Of a stretch of DNA of 20,529 nucleotides, positions 1 to 6,965 are shown in pieces (position 1 is the first letter of the stretch; every line of letters starts with the position of its first letter). The notes beneath the pieces are model-generated. The model did no database searches and was not told the origin of the DNA. It was given only the letters and a program-made list of their open reading frames with translations. Source of the DNA: DAOVDI01 sp965373045 (lineage in GTDB: Bacteria > Acidobacteriota > Aminicenantia > Aminicenantales > Aminicenantaceae); contig CBDVEQ010000018.1 in NCBI GenBank assembly GCA_965373045.1, forward strand, positions 1 to 20,529. Reading direction: 5' to 3'. Both the position numbers and the translations under genes were made by a program.

Positions 1-972
1 ACTCTGCCCAAAGGATTTCTCCTGAAATCGTATGAGAAAATAAACGAATGGTTCAGGGTTGTTATCGGACCCGACGAAGACGGTATTGTGACCATCGGCT
101 ATATCCAATCGCAAAATATGGACGTGATCCGAGAGAAAATCATACACGAGTTGGATTATTGGGAAGAAGAACCGGAATTCTTCGAGGGAATCGGCTTGAG
201 TGTAAGACTTACAGGAGGCCCTGTCTTCTTCAACGGAGGAGACATCAGCAAAGGAACTAAGGGCCTGTACGATGCTGCCTCTAATTTTGTTACCTCCTCT
301 GGATTTGCTGTTGAAAGGCGGTTTAACGCTTTTGGTTCAGGCTTTGAGGTTGTGGCAGATTTTGTTTACAATTTTACTCCAAAATTCGGTGTAGGAATCA
401 GCTCAGGGTATATGCACTTGACACAACATAGCCTCCTTCTTTTTGATGAACCAGACCTGTATCAGAAGAATCAAGTTGGCACTACACCCAAAGTTACAGC
501 TTATCCGATTCGGTTAGGAGTGTTTTTCAATTTCCCGCTTCACCGCTTAGTTAATCTCACCTTAAACAGCGGCGCTGCCTTGTATATCACAAAGTATTCA
601 TTCAGCCGGCCTACAACTTGGTATCAACTTGATCTAATCAATCATAAGGCCAATGCCATAGGAATCGGTTTCCATGGAGGAGTAGGTTTTGAAGTCAATT
701 TCCATCCAAGGGCAGCGTTCATTCTGGAATGTCAAGGAAGATATGCCAAGATCTCTGGTTTCAAAGGAAAGAGTAATATAAGGAAGTCCGCACTTCCTCC
801 TTTGCTGTATGACGATATCGAAGAGAATGGAACGCTCTATTATCTGGAAGAAAACGGACATCCTTTCTTGGCTTTCTTTGAGCAAGAACCAACTGGATAC
901 GAAACTGTCCGCAAGGCCACATTGGATCTCAGCGGATTTATCTTCCAAGCCGGAATCAAGGTGAAATTTTAA
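1..972 (+). CDS. SH3-like / outer-membrane beta-barrel protein, 5'-truncated by window edge (cassette copy 1)
   Basis: The reading frame is open from base 1, so the gene begins outside the window; a GTG at 88 is an internal codon, not the start. 323 residues are visible. The first ~40 align with the end of the SH3-like domain of the complete paralogue at 3139-4242 (shared pattern: SYEK..EW+RV, then I..GYI.S). About 55 residues into the visible part begins a barrel-like region rich in alternating hydrophobic and aromatic residues, ending in TVRKA...DLSGF and a terminal GIKVKF. A C-terminal Phe is typical of outer-membrane barrels inserted by the BAM machinery. The Shine-Dalgarno of the next gene directly follows this stop codon, with 11 bases between the genes, so the two are co-transcribed. 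Family-level function is unknown to me; a bacterial SH3-like domain at the periplasmic side could bind peptidoglycan or a partner protein (inference). Confidence 0.8.
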   Translation, partial: TLPKGFLLKSYEKINEWFRVVIGPDEDGIVTIGYIQSQNMDVIREKIIHELDYWEEEPEFFEGIGLSVRLTGGPVFFNGGDISKGTKGLYDAASNFVTSSGFAVERRFNAFGSGFEVVADFVYNFTPKFGVGISSGYMHLTQHSLLLFDEPDLYQKNQVGTTPKVTAYPIRLGVFFNFPLHRLVNLTLNSGAALYITKYSFSRPTTWYQLDLINHKANAIGIGFHGGVGFEVNFHPRAAFILECQGRYAKISGFKGKSNIRKSALPPLLYDDIEENGTLYYLEENGHPFLAFFEQEPTGYETVRKATLDLSGFIFQAGIKVKF

Positions 973-983
973 GGAGGGAAAAA

Positions 984-3113
984 ATGAAAGAAAAATGTTT
1001 TACAATCCTTTTAATAATTACTTTCATCCTGCCTTTAAGCCTTTATTCCGCCCAAGAAACAAGGCTTTCTGAATCCCATAAAAAATGGCTCGAAGACGAG
1101 GTTGTCTATATCATAACTCCGGCAGAGAAGAAAGTTTTTTTCAAATTAGAGACCGACAGAGAAAGGAACAATTTCATAGAAGAATTCTGGCGCCAGAGAG
1201 ATCCCACTCCTGGCACACTGCGCAATGAATTCCGCGAAGAACACTATTTGAAAATCGATTATGCCAACCGGACATTCGGCCGAGGCACACCAGTGGAAGG
1301 CTGGAGAACAGACAGAGGAAAATTTTACATTATGCTGGGACGGCCTGTCAGTGTTCAAAAGTATTCGACATTTGATATCCATCCCATCGAGATCTGGTAT
1401 TACAATGGGAATCCCAAGCTGGATCAGGAACCCATCTTCCTGCTCACCTTTTTCAAAAGGGCAGGGATTGGTGTATACGAGCTTTACGATCCCATTCGGG
1501 ACGGACCTAAGGATCTGGTTCCCCACCACGAAAGATACCCTGATACTGTTGAATTTAATGATGATGGGGGGATGAAACTGGGCGCCGGATCTGCGGCAGA
1601 GATCCAAGGGATGTCTCACCTGGTCGACGGCAGAGATATCCAGGCCTATTTGCTGCTCAAAGAAAATATCGGACATGAACTTGCCAATGCATCTTTCTCC
1701 AACTTTCCGGGAAGAAATGGCCCCACATACAGACTTCCTTCGGCCATTTTGATCAAGGAGGTGGAAACCTACCCAACAAAAAAAATTAACGATGATTATG
1801 CCTACGAATTTTTGGAGCACAAAGCCGTTGTGGAAGTCAGCTATTCTGTCCATTACATCGGAAACCAGTCCAAAGTGGATGTGCTGCAGCATCCCTCAGG
1901 GATGTTTTTTGTGAACTACAGCATTATGCCTGAAACCCTGTCCGTGGATTTTTACAAGAATAAATATTTTACGAACCTGCAGGCTTCGCTGCGGATTGCT
2001 GATCCGGATGGAAAGACCATTTTTCAGATGGAAAGAAGCATTCCAATTGAGCTGAAAAAGGAGGAGCTTGAAGCCATAGGCAAAAGGCCTTTTCATCTAT
2101 ATGATTCCTTTCCCATAATTTCGGGAAACTACACCTTCAACCTTTTGCTTGAAAACACAGTGACCAAGGAATTCACCTCTTTTGAGGCCACATTAAGGAT
2201 CCCTCCGCCAGGGCAGTTCCAGATAGGCTCGCTGATTCTGGCTCGGAATGTAAAAAAAGACTTACCAGTGGGCAAAATTCACAGAGCCTACCAAGTTGGA
2301 AATATGCAAATTTATCCGACCCTGAAGAATACATTCCTGGGAAAAGATAAACTGCATCTGTTTTTCCAGATTTATAATCTGAGTCCAGAACTGAAACAAG
2401 AAGGCACTCTGAAATACACTTTTTTTGGAGAAAGACAAACGTCACATACTATCGAGAAAAAAGTCCATGAATACGAAAGCAGCCGCAATTTCCTGGAAGA
2501 GATTTCCTTGGAGAAACTTATTCCTGGAAAGTACACCCTCAAAGTCTCTTTCCTCGATAAAAACGGGAACGAGCTCCTTATGGAAAGCGAAGATTTCCGG
2601 ATCACGGAAACGCCGCTTCCAGGCTCTTGGGTATCGGCTCAAACCAGTCCTCCATCAGACGATCCTTTCTACTCAAACATCATAGGAACACAGCATCTTA
2701 ACAAAGGGAATCTGGGTAAAGCTCTGCAAGAATTATCCACAGCTTATGAGAAAGAGCCTGAAACGTTGGATTACGCCTTGGATTATTCAAGAGCGCTTCT
2801 GATTTCCAAAGAGTTTAAGAAAGTGAGAGATATCCTTGCTCCCTTTGTGGAAGCCAAAGACATGAATTTTGATCTATTTTATTACCTGGGCGAAGCCTCC
2901 AAGAGCATCAACCAATACGAGGAAGCCATCTATTATTATCAGGATGCCCTTTCTTACAGGGGCAATGTGGTAGAAATACTCAATTCCATCGGGAGCTGTT
3001 ATCTCGAGCTGGGAAACACGGAGGAGGCTCTGCGGGTCTTGGAGAAGTCTTTGGAGGTCAATCCGAACCAGGAGACAATAAAAAATATAGTCGAAGAGCT
3101 AAAAAAGAAATGA
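984..3113 (+). CDS. GWxTD domain-containing TPR protein, periplasmic (cassette copy 1)
   Basis: 709 residues. An N-terminal signal peptide (about residues 1-22, hydrophobic core ILLIITFILPLSL) exports it. Residues ~34-125 hold the GWxTD domain core: VVYIITPAEK at 40-49, FWRQRDPTPGT at 68-78 and the signature GWRTDRGK at 106-113, followed by an IMLGRP strand. A long beta-rich middle (~130-545) follows. The C-terminus (~560-705) has TPR helices (for example LFYYLGEASKSINQYEEAI and NSIGSCYLELGNTEEALRVL). GWxTD proteins are recurrent in Acidobacteriota and Aminicenantes, but no biochemical role is established to my knowledge; TPRs imply protein-protein contacts. The start is well supported by GGAGGG at 973-978, six bases before the ATG. 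It is closely similar to the product of 4288-6405 and more distantly to that of 12107-14170. Confidence 0.9.
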   Translation: MKEKCFTILLIITFILPLSLYSAQETRLSESHKKWLEDEVVYIITPAEKKVFFKLETDRERNNFIEEFWRQRDPTPGTLRNEFREEHYLKIDYANRTFGRGTPVEGWRTDRGKFYIMLGRPVSVQKYSTFDIHPIEIWYYNGNPKLDQEPIFLLTFFKRAGIGVYELYDPIRDGPKDLVPHHERYPDTVEFNDDGGMKLGAGSAAEIQGMSHLVDGRDIQAYLLLKENIGHELANASFSNFPGRNGPTYRLPSAILIKEVETYPTKKINDDYAYEFLEHKAVVEVSYSVHYIGNQSKVDVLQHPSGMFFVNYSIMPETLSVDFYKNKYFTNLQASLRIADPDGKTIFQMERSIPIELKKEELEAIGKRPFHLYDSFPIISGNYTFNLLLENTVTKEFTSFEATLRIPPPGQFQIGSLILARNVKKDLPVGKIHRAYQVGNMQIYPTLKNTFLGKDKLHLFFQIYNLSPELKQEGTLKYTFFGERQTSHTIEKKVHEYESSRNFLEEISLEKLIPGKYTLKVSFLDKNGNELLMESEDFRITETPLPGSWVSAQTSPPSDDPFYSNIIGTQHLNKGNLGKALQELSTAYEKEPETLDYALDYSRALLISKEFKKVRDILAPFVEAKDMNFDLFYYLGEASKSINQYEEAIYYYQDALSYRGNVVEILNSIGSCYLELGNTEEALRVLEKSLEVNPNQETIKNIVEELKKK
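2964..3036 (+). repeat. 73-bp near-identical block shared by the two GWxTD-TPR genes (copy at 2964-3036)
   Basis: The last TPR-coding block of the first gene matches 6259-6331 of the second at 69 of 73 positions by eye (differences at 2996, 3014, 3019, 3020), including an uninterrupted 32-base identity at 2964-2995. The proteins as a whole are much more diverged, and third codon positions are also conserved here, so this suggests local gene conversion or a recent recombination tract rather than protein-level selection alone. Confidence 0.75.
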
Positions 3114-3138
3114 GATTATACATTTAAGAAAGTTTACT

Positions 3139-4242
3139 ATGAGGTTTATGTTCAACCGAACAAAATGCTTATTCATTGTTTTACTGCTTTTAGTGTTTCT
3201 TTTCTCACAAACTTATGCGTTTGCTTCCGGCCAGGAACTTTTCGAGTGGGAACTCAGAGTAATTGTTAATAGAGCTAACATTCACCTGGAGTCCGATGAG
3301 AACAGCACTGTGGCCATGACTATTCCCCAATCCTCGATCCTGAGGTCGTATGAAAAAGAAGGCGAGTGGTACCGGGTCATCTTTCAACCGGAGAGCGGAA
3401 TCGTGGTTATCGGGTATATCCATTCCAGCAAAGTCGAGGTCATAAAGGAGAAGGTAAATCATAAAATTGATTTTTGGGGCGAAGAATCAGATTTTTTTAA
3501 GGGAATCGGATTGACTATAAAAGTTTCTGTGGGCTTCAACCATATCGCTGCCGGGGAGATCAATAGAGGGATCAAAGGTGTGGTGGACTATTATAAGTAT
3601 CTCATAAGCTATTGGGGATACGAGTTGGATGGAGATGTTGAGCCCATTCATTCGGGTTTTGATTTTGGCGCTGATGCCATATACAGTATAACCTCTCATA
3701 TAGGGATAGGCCTCGGATTGAGTTCTATCCAATGGGAAAACTCCAGTTATCTGCTCCTTAAAGATACGGACTTATACAATAGACTCGACAACAGGCCTTT
3801 GGTCAGAGCATTTTCTTTCCGACTGGGTGCGTTTGTTACCCTTCCTGTTTTCCGCAAAATAAACGTGATCTTTAACACGGGAACTGCTTATTATTTTGTT
3901 CGTTATAAATACAATATGGTCTACCCGCCCTTTTCTGTCGTCCAGAACGCCAGCGGCCATGGACTTGGATTTCACGGAGGGATCGGACTGGAGCTCGAGT
4001 GGAATTCCAGGGCTACGCTTTTTATCGAGTACCTGGGCCGATATGCCAAATTCAACAACTTTGAGGGTGTGGAATTCAAATCCGGGACGAAAGGAGAAGG
4101 GCCCCTTTTCTACATAGAGGACGAAGGAATGCCTCAAATTGCCATATATGATGAAGCTCCTCACGGGTACGACACTGTAAGGAAAGCGGACTTTGATCTC
4201 AGCGGGTTTGCTATTAGGGTTGGAGCAAAGGTAAAATTTTAA
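3139..4242 (+). CDS. SH3-like / outer-membrane beta-barrel protein, complete (cassette copy 2)
   Basis: 367 residues, complete paralogue of the truncated first gene. It has a signal peptide (residues ~1-30; basic MRFMFNRTK, then the core LFIVLLLLVFLF, likely cleavage near AFAS-GQ). A small SH3-like domain follows at ~38-100 (VIVNRANIHLESDENS, then WYRVIF and IGYIHSSKV). From ~124 to the end is a barrel-like region with glycine- and aromatic-rich strands (GIGLGLSSI, GLGFHGGIGLELEW) ending DLSGFAIRVGAKVKF, with terminal Phe. The gene starts 25 bases after the preceding GWxTD gene; the ribosome-binding site is weak (AAGAAAG about 5 bases before the ATG), and a second in-frame ATG three codons in is an alternative. 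Predicted location: outer membrane, with the SH3-like part in the periplasm. The paired GWxTD-TPR gene follows 45 bases downstream, so the barrel and scaffold probably act together (inference). Confidence 0.85.
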   Translation: MRFMFNRTKCLFIVLLLLVFLFSQTYAFASGQELFEWELRVIVNRANIHLESDENSTVAMTIPQSSILRSYEKEGEWYRVIFQPESGIVVIGYIHSSKVEVIKEKVNHKIDFWGEESDFFKGIGLTIKVSVGFNHIAAGEINRGIKGVVDYYKYLISYWGYELDGDVEPIHSGFDFGADAIYSITSHIGIGLGLSSIQWENSSYLLLKDTDLYNRLDNRPLVRAFSFRLGAFVTLPVFRKINVIFNTGTAYYFVRYKYNMVYPPFSVVQNASGHGLGFHGGIGLELEWNSRATLFIEYLGRYAKFNNFEGVEFKSGTKGEGPLFYIEDEGMPQIAIYDEAPHGYDTVRKADFDLSGFAIRVGAKVKF

Positions 4243-4287
4243 AGGTTTTGTAAATAATATAAGGATCATTTAAGTTGGCGAATTAAA

Positions 4288-6405
4288 ATGAGAGAAAAAA
4301 TAATTTCTTTGGCAATTTTAATTTTGGCGGTTGGTGTATTGGTTTTTGCTGACTCTTTAAAGGAAGATTTCCAACTTCCGGAAAAATTTGGCATATGGCT
4401 TAAAGAAGACGTGGTCTACATCATCACTCCGGCCGAGAAAGAGGTTTTCCTAAAGCTGGAAAACAACAAGGAGTGGTATCTTTTTATCGATGAGTTCTGG
4501 CGGCAGAGGGATCCGACACCCGGAACACCCAGAAACGAGTTGAAAGAAGAGCACTATAACAGGATCCAATTTGTTAATGAAAAGTTCGGAAAACTATCCC
4601 CTTTAAAAGGGTGGCAAACAGATAGAGGGAAAACATATATTGTCCTGGGTTCCCCTAAGCAGGTGGGAAAATTCCATACCATCGATACCTATCCCATAGA
4701 ACTTTGGTATTACGACGGAGATCCCAAGTTAGGCCAGCCTCCGGTGTTTCGCCTTCTTTTCTTCAGAAGAGGAGGGGCAGGAGAGTACGAGCTGTACAGC
4801 ACGATGAGTGATGGGCCGAAAGATTTGGTCCACTTCGTTTTGAATGATCCCGATCAGAAGACCATTTTAACCCAAGATGTCTTAATGGGAATCACACAAG
4901 AGCGTTTTGACAGTACTGTTGATGCTTTGGACCGGGAGGCCTACAAGATTCTGAAAAATCAGGTCTCCTATGAATTGGCCGAGGCTGCTTTTTCCAACTT
5001 CCCAGGAAGAGACGGACCTCAGAACAGACTGCCTTCTGAAATTATGGTCCAGCAAATGGAGACTCTGCCACACAGGAAGGTCCAGGATGATTACGCCTAT
5101 GAATTTTTGGAGCACAAAGCAGTTGTTGAAGTGAGCTATTCTGTACACTTCATGGGGAATCGAAACCTGGTAAATATTGTCCAGGACCCGACAGGTTTAT
5201 TTTTCGTGAACTACACCATCGTGCCGGATTCTCTTTCGCTTGACTTCTTTCATGATAAATATTTTACCAACCTCAGGTTGTCCCTGCGCGTGACGGATAC
5301 AGAAGGCCACACCATTTTTCAGAGAGAGCGAAATGTGCCGATAGAGCTCAAGGAAAAAGAGCTGAAGATCATCGGGGAGAAATCTTTTCATTTGTGCGAC
5401 TCCTTCCCCTTGATTTCGGGCCAGTACAAGCTCAACCTGCTGCTGGAAAACACAGTGACCAAGGCGTTCACCTCTTTTGAGAAGGATATTTATGTGCCTG
5501 ATCCAGACTATTTGAACATGAGTTTACCCATTTTTTCCCGCCTGGTGTATAAAGGTTTACCTCAAGGACAGGCCGTGCGGGCCTATCAGATCGGCGATGT
5601 TCAGATCTACCCATCCTTGAGAGACACCTTTAATGTTAAAGATACCCTGTATGTTTTTTTCCAAATATTCGGGATGCGTCTCCAACAGAAAGAAGAGGGA
5701 GAATTGGAGTTTGTGTTTTTCAGGAGAGATCGTCCCTTCCGAACCGTGCGCAAAAAGATCAGCGAGTATGAAAATGCCAAAGATTATATCGAGGAATTTT
5801 CCCTTAGGGATTTCTCTAACGGACAGTATACATTAAATGTTGCCCTGCTCGATAAGGAAGGCAATAAGCTTCTGCAGGCAAAAAGGGACTTTTCTGTTAC
5901 CCGCCAGCCGCAGCCCGGAGCGTGGTATGTCGCTCAGACAAATCCCCCGGTTGAGGACCCCTTTTATCATTTTGCCATAGGAAATCAACTTCTGAACAAA
6001 AGGAAGATGGGAAAGGCGGTGGACGAGCTGAAAAAAGCACATGAGGGGAGTCCCGAGTCGGTGGAGTACGCCTTGAGTTACGGAAGGGCTTTGCTGATCG
6101 CTGAAAATTTTAAAGAGGTTATTAATGCCCTCATTCCTTATGCGGCGGCCGGAAAGGAAGAGTTCGAGCTGTTCTACTATCTGGGAGAGGCAGCAAAACG
6201 AATCGGAGAAGCAGAGGAGGCTATCAGATACTACCAAAAGGCCCTCACCCAAAAAGGAAATGTGGTAGAAATACTCAATTCCATCGGGAGTTGTTATCTC
6301 GAGCTGGGGAACATAGAGGAGGCTCTGCGGGCTTGGGATAAGTCGCTGGAGATCCACCCCGACCAGAGTGCAATCAGAGACGCCATCAACAAACTCAAAA
6401 AATGA
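4288..6405 (+). CDS. GWxTD domain-containing TPR protein, periplasmic (cassette copy 2)
   Basis: 705 residues. Signal peptide at ~1-21 (core IISLAILILAVGVLVFA, cleavage likely near FA-DS). The GWxTD core is at ~35-125: VVYIITPAEKEVFLKLE, FWRQRDPTPGT at 70-80, signature GWQTDRGK at 108-115. The beta-rich middle region carries the same YAYEFLEHKAVVEVSYSVH block as copy 1. The C-terminal ~145 residues are TPR helices ending in NSIGSCYLELGNIEEALRAW. Colinear with the product of 984-3113 over its full length, so it arose by duplication of the two-gene unit. The ribosome-binding site is not obvious (AAGGA lies too far upstream at ~4260), so its translation may depend on read-through from the barrel gene. 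Last gene of the plus-strand operon. Role unknown; periplasmic scaffold or chaperone for the barrel partner is an inference. Confidence 0.9.
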   Translation: MREKIISLAILILAVGVLVFADSLKEDFQLPEKFGIWLKEDVVYIITPAEKEVFLKLENNKEWYLFIDEFWRQRDPTPGTPRNELKEEHYNRIQFVNEKFGKLSPLKGWQTDRGKTYIVLGSPKQVGKFHTIDTYPIELWYYDGDPKLGQPPVFRLLFFRRGGAGEYELYSTMSDGPKDLVHFVLNDPDQKTILTQDVLMGITQERFDSTVDALDREAYKILKNQVSYELAEAAFSNFPGRDGPQNRLPSEIMVQQMETLPHRKVQDDYAYEFLEHKAVVEVSYSVHFMGNRNLVNIVQDPTGLFFVNYTIVPDSLSLDFFHDKYFTNLRLSLRVTDTEGHTIFQRERNVPIELKEKELKIIGEKSFHLCDSFPLISGQYKLNLLLENTVTKAFTSFEKDIYVPDPDYLNMSLPIFSRLVYKGLPQGQAVRAYQIGDVQIYPSLRDTFNVKDTLYVFFQIFGMRLQQKEEGELEFVFFRRDRPFRTVRKKISEYENAKDYIEEFSLRDFSNGQYTLNVALLDKEGNKLLQAKRDFSVTRQPQPGAWYVAQTNPPVEDPFYHFAIGNQLLNKRKMGKAVDELKKAHEGSPESVEYALSYGRALLIAENFKEVINALIPYAAAGKEEFELFYYLGEAAKRIGEAEEAIRYYQKALTQKGNVVEILNSIGSCYLELGNIEEALRAWDKSLEIHPDQSAIRDAINKLKK
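6259..6331 (+). repeat. 73-bp near-identical block shared by the two GWxTD-TPR genes (copy at 6259-6331)
   Basis: Partner of the block at 2964-3036, direct orientation, about 3.3 kb apart. It encodes GNVVEILNSIGSCYLELGNI. Direct repeats of this kind could mediate deletion or expansion of the intervening barrel/GWxTD cassette by homologous recombination. Confidence 0.75.
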
Positions 6406-6965
6406 TTTCAATTTGGTGACTTTAATTCGGTGAAAGGAGGTTTGGCAGCGGCGGCTTCGGAAATCCAAATTGTTTTATTTTCGAGAAGACATTTTGTATT
6501 AAATGGGATGGATCAGGGCAGATGTAAGATAAGGTCAAAGCAAGTAATAATCCATATAAATGCATCGAATCCATAAAAATGGATTATTTGTCTATACCCG
6601 AGAATTTCTATAAAAAGTAAAATATTGATAACAAACAAATTAGAATAAGTCTTCTCTAAAAAGTAGATTGGCATAAATATTGCTGTTTCTAGCATATAGA
6701 AGTATTTTGCTAACAATTATGTGTACAAGCGTAATAATAAAAATAAGTGATGCTACGATAGGGGGTGGTAATCAATCAGAAAACCTAACTAAGTCACATT
6801 CAAGTTGGACTATGATAGGACTTCTTTATTTTGAAATAAGAGCCCTTTCACAATCCAGGGTTTCAAAGTCATTAGTTGGGAGATCAGCAATTAGGCTGAA
6901 CTACCTGGCTAAAAAAATTTCGTCCTTCTCCTTTTAAGGAAATAGAGGGACAAAAGGGGAAAATA
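6406..6965. other. 560-base AT-rich spacer without an intact gene
   Basis: Between the end of the GWxTD operon and the TonB receptor. Roughly 6480-6770 is clearly AT-richer than both neighbours. The minus strand of 6513-6772 encodes broken hydrophobic reading frames, annotated separately as a probable gene remnant. The plus-strand open frames here lack ribosome-binding sites and recognisable sequence. The stretch 6775-6950 should contain the promoter of the TonB receptor gene, but I could not identify a convincing -35/-10 pair. No tRNA or riboswitch was recognised. Confidence 0.6.
6513..6772 (-). pseudogene. Probable frameshifted remnant of a membrane protein, resembling the C-terminus of a GT2-type membrane glycosyltransferase
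   Basis: Reading the minus strand, one frame (from 6772 down to about 6690) gives PPPIVASLIFIITLVHIIVS followed by KILLYA. The next frame (6716-6513) continues with METAIFMPIYFLEK-like sequence (actually MLETAIFMPIYFLEK), then a hydrophobic helix containing LLFIEILGYRQ, then FIWIITCFDLIL and a stop. The two frames together read like consecutive transmembrane helices separated by a frameshift near 6690-6715. The pattern 'P.YFLEK.Y.NL...N.LLF.EILGYRQ' resembles, from memory, the last membrane segment of membrane-embedded family 2 glycosyltransferases. No start codon with a ribosome-binding site and no catalytic domain remain. Low GC fits decay. An AT-rich sequence can give hydrophobic frames by chance, so the call is tentative. 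Confidence 0.35.

Noticed and set aside
88..972. GTG at 88 as the start of the first gene
   Set aside because: The frame is open to base 1 and the codons before 88 match the SH3-like domain of the paralogue at 3139-4242, so the gene is truncated by the window edge.
5833..6468. 211-residue minus-strand frame opposite the second GWxTD-TPR gene
   Set aside because: Lies opposite a well-supported gene, no domain or export signal; a shadow of the TPR coding sequence. The same applies to the 248-residue minus-strand frame at 1146-1892.
6409..6480. CAATTTGG (6409-6416) and CCAAATTG (6465-6472) followed by TTTTATTTT, as a terminator or leader RNA after the GWxTD operon
   Set aside because: Only eight AT-rich base pairs closing a 48-base loop; too weak to call, although its position after the last gene is suitable.
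6680..6937. Plus-strand 85-residue reading frame in the spacer
   Set aside because: No ribosome-binding site, no recognisable sequence, low-complexity AT-rich context; it runs across the likely promoter region of the TonB receptor gene.
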